This document shows, piece after piece, positions 1 through 5,282 of a stretch of 7,168 nucleotides of DNA. The DNA lies in assembly GCA_016781705.1 (NCBI GenBank), contig JADDPV010000146.1, positions 1-7,168 on the forward strand. The letters run 5' to 3'. Made by a program: the position numbers and the translations under genes. Source of the stretch: Rubrobacter sp. (GTDB lineage Bacteria > Actinomycetota > Rubrobacteria > Rubrobacterales > Rubrobacteraceae). How positions within the stretch are numbered: the stretch's first letter is position 1; each line of letters starts with the position of its first letter. Under the pieces are notes generated by a model that was not told the DNA's origin, did not search any database, and worked only from the letters and a program-made list of their open reading frames with translations.

Positions 1-156
1 TAAGGGCTATTTTGTGGACTAGGAAAGCGTCCGGTTCTCGCTTGGCAGGGTTGGGAGTCGGTAGGGTGCCCAGACGACGCGCGAAATGGAGTACCTCCGG
101 ACCAGAAAACTGTTTGATAGCTCGCGGTATAGCCAATCGCCCTTATCCCCCTTAAT

Positions 157-205
157 ATAGTAACAGTCAATTATGGACGTTATCAAAGCACGAATTTACT
201 GTCAA
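157..205 (-). promoter_or_regulatory. Candidate leftward promoters in an AT-rich island
   Basis: On the minus strand TTGACA (205-200) is followed after 17 nt by TAACGT (182-177). An overlapping alternative is TTGATA (186-181), then 18 nt, then TACTAT (162-157). The first has a perfect -35 but a weak -10; the second is moderate at both. Either would transcribe leftward out of the window, perhaps serving a further minus-strand gene beyond position 1. This rests on hexamer matching only. Confidence 0.3.
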
Positions 206-224
206 TAAAAACCTTTGCAGGCGC

Positions 225-248
225 GCGACGCCAGGGGCGACGCCGGGG
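225..248. repeat. 12-bp tandem direct repeat next to the operon end
   Basis: Two adjacent copies, GCGACGCCAGGG (225-236) and GCGACGCCGGGG (237-248), differ at one base. They sit directly after the stop of the last operon gene (stop at 252-250). The function is unknown. It may be a protein site or simple GC-rich slippage. Confidence 0.45.
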
Positions 249-249
249 A

Positions 250-1590
250 TCAGGCGAGGCGGGTGGGGGCGTCGCTGAGGAGATACTCCCGGAACGAATG
301 GTAGGACCGGAGGGCGGTCCCGGATACCGATCGCCTGGTCAGCAAACGGGCCCGCTCGTGCGAAATAAGGCCCGCCTGGGCGGCGGCGTCGGCAAAGGCG
401 ACGGCGGAAACCTGTTGCCAGAGGTCGGCCGCGACCAGATTGGGCACGGTCTTCGGGTCCGAAATGTCTATTGCGGGACGAACTGTGTGGTGAAGAAGGT
501 CGGCGCGTAGGTCATAGTTGACGCCGAAGGGGGGGCCGGAAGCGACGTGCTTGGAGTCCCCGACGAGTTTCAGGATTTCGTTTTGGAGGCGCAGGAGGTG
601 GAACGCCGAAGCCCTGGCCTCCGGTTTGCGGGCGAGAGTGAGGGCTAGTCGGAGGCAGTAGACGGCTTTGTCCAGGTCTCCTGTTTTGGGGAAGAGCACG
701 GGTGAGGACGGCGTCCGGCTCAAGGCGCGCAGGCAGTGCTCTTGGGAGGCATGCATGCCCGACGTACAGGTGCGCCAGATCTCCGCTTCCAGGCGCCGCC
801 TGAGGTCGACCCACAAAGACGAGAGGTTGAACAGACGATCGAAGTTGGGCTGCTGAGCGTAAAGACAGAAGGCGGCCAGCAACAGGAGGCCGGCGGAGAC
901 GTACAGCACGACCTCCGCCGTCAGGCCGATGCGTATAAGATCGGCGCGCGCGGCGCCGGCCGTGACGCGCACGATGGCCGTGGCGTAGGAGTTCAAGAAC
1001 TCCAGGGCCAAGACGCAGCCGAGTGCGAACAAGGCGAGGTTCTGGAGGAGATGCCTGGTGGGAAGCAGCGCGCGGCGCAGGGCGGCAACTTCTCGGGCGA
1101 ACACCCAGGCGCACGCGACCTCGTAGAAGGCCATGGGAGGGAGATATATTTTGTAAAGGAGGAAGTGGGCCGGCATCACGCCCGTGGTCGGGACCGTGGC
1201 CTCTTGGAGGGCCGGGAGGGGCCATCTGAGTCCCACGAAGAACGCGAAGAGCCAGGCTAGCGGGAGCACCACGGCGGACGAGAGCAGGACCGCGCGCAAG
1301 CGGGGGCTGGTCCTCGCCAGGGTCGTCGCTACTATGTAGCACATGAAAACGACGATGCCGACGACCGGGACGTTCATCACCACCCTGTAGATCGTCTGGA
1401 GTTTCAAGGAAGAGTCTTCCACGAGGAACTGCGCCGGGTAGAGGGCGGCCACGCCGAGGGCCAGGAGTACGCACCCGCGGGCGGTTCGCGGATGGACGCC
1501 GGGGCGCCTTAGGTGGTGTGCGACCAGCAGCGTGAGACACAGGAGCGCGAAGGCGGCGATCTCGTACTGGTACTTCAGCGCGTCGCTCAC
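250..1590 (-). CDS. Seven-helix membrane protein with soluble C-terminal domain (MAB_1171c/DUF6545-like)
   Basis: A 446-aa protein. The open frame continues upstream of 1590, but that part is the shadow of the peptidase gene. The GTG at 1590 is chosen because it overlaps the upstream stop as GTGA and is followed at once by hydrophobic sequence. About seven membrane segments are visible, near residues 8-25, 37-56, 70-91, 98-120, 141-167, 180-206 and 218-244. A soluble domain of about 200 residues follows (250-446), beginning with the LSSLWVDLRRRLEAEIW helix and containing an ASAFHLLRLQNEI helix. Actinobacterial proteins annotated as MAB_1171c family putative transporters share this 7TM-plus-tail plan and sit beside XRE and ImmA-like genes. 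No transport has been shown that I know of; a sensor role is equally possible. No Shine-Dalgarno precedes the GTG, so translation is probably coupled to the peptidase gene. The coding call is strong; the family is assigned from architecture and context. Confidence 0.82.
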   Translation of the reverse strand: MSDALKYQYEIAAFALLCLTLLVAHHLRRPGVHPRTARGCVLLALGVAALYPAQFLVEDSSLKLQTIYRVVMNVPVVGIVVFMCYIVATTLARTSPRLRAVLLSSAVVLPLAWLFAFFVGLRWPLPALQEATVPTTGVMPAHFLLYKIYLPPMAFYEVACAWVFAREVAALRRALLPTRHLLQNLALFALGCVLALEFLNSYATAIVRVTAGAARADLIRIGLTAEVVLYVSAGLLLLAAFCLYAQQPNFDRLFNLSSLWVDLRRRLEAEIWRTCTSGMHASQEHCLRALSRTPSSPVLFPKTGDLDKAVYCLRLALTLARKPEARASAFHLLRLQNEILKLVGDSKHVASGPPFGVNYDLRADLLHHTVRPAIDISDPKTVPNLVAADLWQQVSAVAFADAAAQAGLISHERARLLTRRSVSGTALRSYHSFREYLLSDAPTRLA

Positions 1591-2165
1591 GAAAGTAGGG
1601 CGAGGGATCGCTTGCGGGTGGAGAGCTCGCCGAGGCTGCCTGCCAAGAGGGAGTAGTTCGCCCTCAGGTCGGCCTCGTCCTCTTGCAAGCGGAGATCCGA
1701 AACGGGGGGGCGCTCGGCTATCCTCGAGACGAGCGGCCGAACGTTCCGCGGCACGGACGGCATGGCCCGATGGTGGCCGGCGGCGACGTGGCCCAGCTCG
1801 TGGAACAGGGTGTGCTCTCGCAGCCACCAATCCAGGTCGTCGAGGTAGAGGATCAGGTAAGAGACCGTGCCCGCCCCCTCGTCGTGCGTCATTACCGTCA
1901 CGCCCATGTGCCCGGAGATGGCGAGGTCGCGCCGGACGGCGCGCGCCTCCAAGGAGTCGGGGGCGAGGCTCACGTAGCTGGTGAGGGTTTGCAGGCGCAC
2001 CGGGGTGCCCAGGCGCTTCGCGAGAGCGTGGGCGTAGTCCGCCGCCGTGAAGTGGGTGCCCTTGAGGCGCAGTAGGGCCAGCTCGTAGACGAACTGATCG
2101 AACGTGAGATCCACCGGGTTGCACCACGGGCGCAAGAACCTTCGCAGCGGAGATCGACGGGTCAT
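1587..2165 (-). CDS. ImmA/IrrE-type zinc metallopeptidase
   Basis: A 192-aa protein carrying the gluzincin motif HELGH (residues 122-126, after LREHTLF). H122 and H126 are expected zinc ligands and E123 the catalytic base. An acidic stretch, QEDEAD (161-166), is placed to give the third ligand, as in ImmA/IrrE (DUF955) proteins. The N-terminal half is helical with a conserved-looking FTAADYAHALAKRLG segment. ImmA peptidases cleave XRE-family repressors, as for ImmR of ICEBs1; IrrE/PprI cleaves DdrO in Deinococcus. The gene directly upstream encodes an XRE-type protein, the natural candidate substrate. The ATG at 2165 overlaps the upstream stop as ATGA and has GGAGGAG just before it. The open frame extends further upstream, but that portion is shadow sequence. 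It overlaps the next gene by GTGA. The substrate is inferred, not shown. Confidence 0.88.
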   Translation of the reverse strand: MTRRSPLRRFLRPWCNPVDLTFDQFVYELALLRLKGTHFTAADYAHALAKRLGTPVRLQTLTSYVSLAPDSLEARAVRRDLAISGHMGVTVMTHDEGAGTVSYLILYLDDLDWWLREHTLFHELGHVAAGHHRAMPSVPRNVRPLVSRIAERPPVSDLRLQEDEADLRANYSLLAGSLGELSTRKRSLALLS

Positions 2166-2842
2166 CGCTCCTCCGAGGTGTCGGCCGCGGAGTAGAGGTC
2201 GCGCATGGTATCCAGGTGCTCTATGGTCCGCAGGATCATATCCTTCTCGGCGTCGGGACGGCCATGGATCTTGCTCAGGATGAGGTGCGTCTTCTCGTTT
2301 CGCAAGGCATTGAAGGTCTCGCCATCCAGGGTCATCAGGTCCTTCGAGGGGCTGTACCAGAAACCGGGCTCGACCCCGAAAACCTCGGAGAGGGCCACCA
2401 GCTGCGACATGGCGGGGTCCGTGAGTTCGCCGGTCTGTAGCCCGCGGACCTGATCGGGGGTAAGCCGGCCGCCGCTCAGGCGCGCCACGTCCTCGGCCGT
2501 GAACGGTTTGCCGGTCCGGTCGTTTAGAGAGGTCTGCATAAGTACGGTCAACGCCCGAGCCAGGGAGGGCTGACGGCGCCGGTGGCGGTGTTCCGCCTCT
2601 TCCCAACTTTCCGAAGGTTCGTACCAGAGGGCGGGCGGGAACCGCATCGCGGTGGCTATGGATTTCAGCCTATCGTAACCGGGCTGGCGTATCCTGTCGG
2701 CCTTCAGGTTCGAAAGGTAGGAAGCCGTCACGAAGCCGTTGGTGGCGGCCTCTATTTCCTTGGGAGTCCAGTTGGACCCGTCGGGCTTGCGGTACCTGTC
2801 CAAGAAGAGCGCCAGCCGTTTGCCGAAGGTGAGCTCGCTCAT
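2162..2842 (-). CDS. Tandem-HTH XRE-type transcriptional regulator
   Basis: A 226-aa soluble protein that appears to hold two successive HTH-like units. The first (about residues 5-76) has a TASYLSNLKADRIRQPGYDRL recognition-type segment and ends in FPPALWYEP. The second (about 93-166) has LTPDQVRGLQTGELTDPAM and ends in VEPGFWYSP, so the two halves look like a diverged internal duplication. A charged linker, EEAEHRHRRR (81-90), separates them. The tail (about 170-226) is helical and acidic and could be a dimerisation or peptidase-target region. It probably represses its own operon and is the likely substrate of the ImmA-like peptidase encoded next, as in XRE/ImmA pairs of mobile elements. 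The ATG at 2842 has GGAGG six bases upstream, and its first base pairs overlap the glycosyltransferase stop (ATGA). The DNA target is unknown. Confidence 0.85.
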   Translation of the reverse strand: MSELTFGKRLALFLDRYRKPDGSNWTPKEIEAATNGFVTASYLSNLKADRIRQPGYDRLKSIATAMRFPPALWYEPSESWEEAEHRHRRRQPSLARALTVLMQTSLNDRTGKPFTAEDVARLSGGRLTPDQVRGLQTGELTDPAMSQLVALSEVFGVEPGFWYSPSKDLMTLDGETFNALRNEKTHLILSKIHGRPDAEKDMILRTIEHLDTMRDLYSAADTSEER

Positions 2843-4131
2843 GGCCGTCCTCCGGCCTCCTCCCGGCTGCGGACGGCCTCGGCCGCCCGCAAGGTGCCGA
2901 GCGGGTAGAAGGTCTCGCGCCAGGTGATGCCACCGTCGCGGAGAACCACCGCGACCGCCCGCAGGAGCGCGTAGCAGGAGACGCAGACGTGGATGGGGTA
3001 GCCCGCGCTCAATAGAAGAGGGTTAGGGTGGCGTTGGTGGCGGCTGAACCGCGCGAAGGAGGCGAGGTTCAGGGCGCAGGCCAGGACATACGCGCCGAGC
3101 GCCGGCCGGCTGCTGCGGACGGACGGCGACAGGGGGGCGAGGAAGGGCAGGACTCCGGTGAGCTGCACCGACAGCACGATGGCGAAGACCTTGAAGGGAC
3201 TATAGCCGCAGATCGGCAGCACGTTTTTCTCGATCCCGCGGAAGAATTCCCCGAGGGAGTCGTACCAGCGCAGGCGGATAAGCGGATGCCCCCGGGCGGC
3301 GCCGACGCCCGTCAGCAGGCGTTGGTTCAGGTCGGCACTCTTCACGGCCTTTCCGAGGGTGTAATCGTCCGCCGGCGAGAGCCTCAGCGCGGAGTAGGTG
3401 CCTATGGATCGGTAGGCGCTGCGGCGCAGGAGGTTGAACGCCCCTATGCTCGTTCCCGACCGCGAGGCGGGAAGGTTCGCCCTATACATGCCCAGGGTGA
3501 TCATGTACCCCAGGTAGAAGAAGGCTGCCGCGCCCCTCAACAAGTAGCCGTCGAGGTCCAGCTTGGGGACCAGGGTGAGGTGGTCTAGGCGCTCCCTCTC
3601 GGCGTACTCGACGGCGCGTCGCACGGCCGTGGGGTCAAAGCAGACGTCCGCGTCTGTGAATAGCAGCCACTCGCCGGTCGCCCGGCGTGCCCCCTCACAA
3701 AGCGCGTAGGACTTGCCGATCCAACCCTCCGGCAACCGGTCTATCGTGTGAACCTCAAGCGCGGGCGCGTCCTGGCCGTGCCCGGACGAGGGTTCGCCCA
3801 TGAGGGCCTCCGCCGTCTTCTGGGTGGCGTCCTTGGAACGGTCGTTGACGACTATCAACTGCATCGAGGGATGGTCTTGCGCCAGTAGGGTGGGAAGCGC
3901 ACGCCGGAGGGCCGGCGCCTCGTCGCGGGCCGGGACCACAACGGATACCCCACGAGGCGGCGCGTGGGCACCGCGCGACCCGTCGGGCACCTCCTGGGAA
4001 AGGTCCGGAATGAGCCGTTGGGAGCGCAGGACTTGCGCTAACTGCGAAGCTGCGCCCACCAAAGCGAAGGGGGCAAGCCAGCGGAGGACCGTCGTGATCA
4101 GAGCAGCAACGCGACCCATCCTCCGGAACAT
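2839..4131 (-). CDS. Membrane-associated family-2 glycosyltransferase (HpnB/CrtQ-like)
   Basis: A 430-aa protein with an N-terminal membrane segment (about residues 8-36), then a GT-A fold. The fold starts at VSVVVPARDEA (62-72), with NDRSKD (96-101) as the nucleotide-binding loop, GWIGKSYALCEGA (136-148), and the metal-binding DAD (160-162). ADDYTLGK (254-261) probably supplies the catalytic acidic residues. RWYDSLGEFFRGIEKN (288-303) is typical of the GT2 subgroup that includes carotenoid and hopanoid-linked enzymes. Two or three C-terminal hydrophobic segments follow (about 313-333, 345-360, 376-397), then the GITWRETFYPLG motif near the end. It should transfer a sugar to a lipid or carotenoid-like acceptor at the inner face of the membrane; the acceptor cannot be read from sequence. 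The start at 4131 lies 4 nt after the upstream stop and has only a weak ribosome site. An in-frame ATG at 4119 is possible but sits directly against GGAGG, too close to be favoured. Its position at the head of an XRE/ImmA operon is unusual. Confidence 0.9.
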   Translation of the reverse strand: MFRRMGRVAALITTVLRWLAPFALVGAASQLAQVLRSQRLIPDLSQEVPDGSRGAHAPPRGVSVVVPARDEAPALRRALPTLLAQDHPSMQLIVVNDRSKDATQKTAEALMGEPSSGHGQDAPALEVHTIDRLPEGWIGKSYALCEGARRATGEWLLFTDADVCFDPTAVRRAVEYAERERLDHLTLVPKLDLDGYLLRGAAAFFYLGYMITLGMYRANLPASRSGTSIGAFNLLRRSAYRSIGTYSALRLSPADDYTLGKAVKSADLNQRLLTGVGAARGHPLIRLRWYDSLGEFFRGIEKNVLPICGYSPFKVFAIVLSVQLTGVLPFLAPLSPSVRSSRPALGAYVLACALNLASFARFSRHQRHPNPLLLSAGYPIHVCVSCYALLRAVAVVLRDGGITWRETFYPLGTLRAAEAVRSREEAGGRP

Positions 4132-4135
4132 TCGG

Positions 4136-4525
4136 TCAGTCGCCGCGGTCGTGGCGGCGATCCTCGACTACGAACAGGAGGTTCTCGTCGTCTTTGTGTC
4201 TGTTCATGCTTCGGACGAGCTCCTCTCGAGACAGTTCCTCTCTTCGCCGCGTAAGCTCGGCTACAAGGTCCGCAAGCCTACGCTCGTACCACCTCACGGC
4301 CTGAGGCTTACCGTCCCGCCAGCGACGTCGCAGGTACTCGCGGCGTAACCGTTTCGTCTCCCGATCCTCGTACTCGCGAACCTCGGGGAAATCTTCCGGG
4401 ACGGAGCCCCTGGTCCGCACTACGAGACCGAGCGCCATTATGGGCCAGTCGTGCCATACCGTCTCGCAGACGTCCCTGGCTCCCTCGACCTTATCGCGTG
4501 TTTTGACGTAGAAGCTTCCGAACAA
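4136..4525 (-). CDS. Hypothetical charged protein, first gene of the operon
   Basis: A 129-aa protein that I do not recognise. It has a short hydrophobic stretch (about residues 25-37, around WHDWPIMALGLVV). A long, highly charged, probably helical part follows (about 48-110), rich in Arg and Glu, e.g. REYEDRETKRLRREYLRRRW. There is no signal peptide. The start is TTG at 4525, preceded by TAGGAG with a 6-nt gap, a good ribosome site for a rare start codon. Codon choice resembles the neighbouring genes, and the stop lies 4 nt before the glycosyltransferase start, both of which support a real gene. It may be a small coiled-coil or nucleic-acid-binding partner of the operon, but no function can be assigned. 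Confidence 0.65.
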   Translation of the reverse strand: MFGSFYVKTRDKVEGARDVCETVWHDWPIMALGLVVRTRGSVPEDFPEVREYEDRETKRLRREYLRRRWRDGKPQAVRWYERRLADLVAELTRRREELSREELVRSMNRHKDDENLLFVVEDRRHDRGD

Positions 4526-4531
4526 CTCAGG

Positions 4532-4537
4532 CTCCTA
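4532..4537 (-). promoter_or_regulatory. Ribosome binding site deciding a TTG start
   Basis: On the minus strand TAGGAG (4537-4532) lies 6 nt before the TTG at 4525. No ATG or GTG is as well placed, so this site decides the start. It overlaps an 8-bp palindrome CTAGCTAG (4535-4542), which could allow regulation by a protein or by RNA structure. Confidence 0.55.
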
Positions 4538-4611
4538 GCTAGAGGGGGACCTCTCAAGACCTTACCACATATTTTGTCCTAGAAAATTCCGCGGCGCCAG
4601 CGGGCGCGAAG

Positions 4612-4627
4612 TTTTGCTGCGAAAAAA
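4612..4627. repeat. Left AT-rich dyad element flanking the iterons
   Basis: The sequence TTTTGCTGCGAAAAAA is an imperfect dyad (TTTTGC / GCGAAAA around a central T). Related elements occur beyond the other end of the iteron array at 5125-5138 and 5145-5160. It may be part of an unwinding region or a host-protein site. Confidence 0.45.
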
Positions 4628-4641
4628 CGTGGAGTACCTTA

Positions 4642-4659
4642 GGATGGTTCGGATGGTTC
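4642..4659. repeat. 9-bp tandem repeat
   Basis: GGATGGTTC occurs twice without a gap (4642-4650 and 4651-4659), between the left AT-rich element and the first iteron. It is unlike the iterons; its role is unknown. Confidence 0.5.
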
Positions 4660-4684
4660 GTCGAAGGCTACGGTCGCCTACCAA

Positions 4685-5112
4685 TATCGTCCTCTCTGGG
4701 AAATAGGGGCTGCCAAAGTTGCCTATATCGTCCTCTCTGGGAAGAGGTCGATCAATGGGGCGACCCATATCGTCCCTGTCGGGAAGAAAAACCCGCCTGC
4801 GGCCCGCAAAATGATCATATATCGTCCTGCCCCGGAAGCGCTCTTGCACCATACTGCTACTTCTGGAGCAATCAAAGCGCCGCCGAAGCCAGAGCGCTCG
4901 GCGCATATCGTCCCGCACGGGAAGAGATATCGTCCTGTCCGGGAAAGATGGAGGCTCTCCCCTATCGTCTTGCCCGGGAACTTATCCCGTCTTGGCGGGG
5001 AAGCCTTGTCGTCCCGCCCGGGAACTAACGTCGTCCTCCGGGGGAAGGTATATCGTCTCGTCCGGGAAGGTATATCGTCCTGTATGGGAAAAGCTATCGT
5101 CCTCTCCGGGAA
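4685..5112 (+). repeat. Iteron array, about 13 copies of an 18-bp repeat
   Basis: The consensus is TATCGTCCTGTCCGGGAA. Copies start at 4685, 4726, 4768, 4820, 4906, 4928, 4963, 4985, 5007, 5029, 5051, 5073 and 5095, all in the same orientation. The last seven are at exact 22-bp spacing, about two helical turns, placing them on one face of the DNA. The pair at 4906/4928 also has 22-bp spacing, while the first four are looser (41, 42 and 52 bp apart). CGTC on the left and GGAA on the right are almost invariant; the middle six to eight bases vary. The copies at 4985 and 5029 are the most degenerate. Many copies have a partial dyad TCC(C)..(G)GGA. These are expected binding sites for the RepA encoded 170 bp to the right and probably control initiation, copy number and incompatibility. 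RepA binding is inferred from position and pattern. Confidence 0.9.
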
Positions 5113-5124
5113 ATTAGGTGGCAA

Positions 5125-5160
5125 TTTTTGCTGCAAACGTGCGATTTTTTCGCGGCAAAG
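5125..5160. repeat. Right AT-rich dyad elements flanking the iterons
   Basis: Two related elements follow the last iteron: TTTTTGCTGCAAAC (5125-5138, dyad TTTGC/GCAAA) and TTTTTTCGCGGCAAAG (5145-5160). The second resembles the left element (4612-4627) in inverted orientation and the first resembles it directly. Their position next to the strict iterons and their T-runs make this the best candidate for the DNA-unwinding element. Confidence 0.45.
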
Positions 5161-5255
5161 ACGGTGAGCGTCCTGTATTTGTTTGTGTTAAATGTTTACT
5201 GTGTTTCTAAGGAAAAAGAGAGGTCTTAGCTTCCGGTAAGGGATCAAGCGGAGGC

Positions 5256-5273
5256 TTCCCGGGGAGGACGTGA
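5256..5273 (-). promoter_or_regulatory. Inverted iteron-like operator in the repA leader
   Basis: TTCCCGGGGAGGACGTGA, read on the plus strand, matches the reverse complement of the last iteron (5095-5112) at 15 of 18 positions. It ends beside the repA Shine-Dalgarno and 9 bp before the ATG. In several iteron plasmids (for example pSC101 and R6K) an inverted iteron-like site in the rep leader binds Rep dimers and represses rep. That role is inferred here. A weaker similar stretch, TTCCGGTAAGGGA, lies at 5231-5243. Confidence 0.65.
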
Positions 5274-5282
5274 AGGGAGAGC

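Larger units (their letters stand above)
1..249. other. Non-coding region downstream of the operon, with an AT-rich island
   Basis: I see no credible gene here. The stretch follows the stop of the leftward membrane-protein gene and reaches the window edge. Positions about 150-215 are clearly AT-rich against a GC-rich background and hold leftward promoter-like hexamers (listed separately). The end next to the gene carries a short direct repeat. There is no clear stem followed by a U-run that would end the operon transcript. On the minus strand a GGAGGT at 98-93 is followed by an ATT codon, but the reading frame closes after about 23 codons. Confidence 0.6.
4526..5282. other. Putative plasmid replication origin between divergent operons
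   Basis: This 757-nt gap separates the leftward operon from rightward repA. It holds the iteron array, AT-rich tracts on both sides of it (about 4561-4630 and 5113-5220), short repeats, and an inverted iteron near repA. Direct iterons next to a Rep gene with adjacent AT-rich DNA are the normal make-up of an iteron-controlled theta origin. I did not find a convincing DnaA box (TTATCCACA type); the nearest is TTATCCCG at 4982. The repA promoter probably lies in the AT-rich leader 5165-5220, but no hexamer pair is good enough to name. No clear promoter for the leftward operon was found either. Confidence 0.75.

Noticed and set aside
512..1540. 342-aa minus-strand open frame inside the membrane-protein gene
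   Set aside because: It is Pro/Arg-rich with no membrane or domain pattern, whereas the overlapping frame gives seven clean hydrophobic segments.
1591..2127. N-terminal extension of the 446-aa membrane protein to a 625-aa form
   Set aside because: The added part is Arg/Pro/Gly-rich low-quality sequence lying out of frame over the peptidase gene, which has HELGH and a good ribosome site.
2166..2606. N-terminal extension of the peptidase to 339 aa
   Set aside because: This part overlaps the XRE gene in another frame and reads as Arg/Pro-rich shadow sequence. The ATG at 2165 has a strong Shine-Dalgarno and an ATGA overlap.
3028..3588. Plus-strand open frames opposite the glycosyltransferase and other operon genes
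   Set aside because: They are antisense shadows common in GC-rich DNA. The opposite strand encodes clear conserved motifs.
4685..5112. CRISPR array
   Set aside because: The repeats are 18 bp with only 4 bp between them in the regular part and uneven gaps elsewhere. There are no spacer-length unique segments and no cas genes; a Rep gene is adjacent.
4562..5136. Minus-strand open frames across the iterons with repeated FPERTI/FPRRT-like peptides
   Set aside because: The peptide repeats are translations of the DNA iterons. The 22-bp period is not a multiple of three, so the motif moves between frames, and no ribosome site or family supports a protein.
5183..5211. repA promoter TTGTGT ... TTCTAA
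   Set aside because: The -10 match is poor and several alternatives in the AT-rich leader are equally likely, so no promoter was called.
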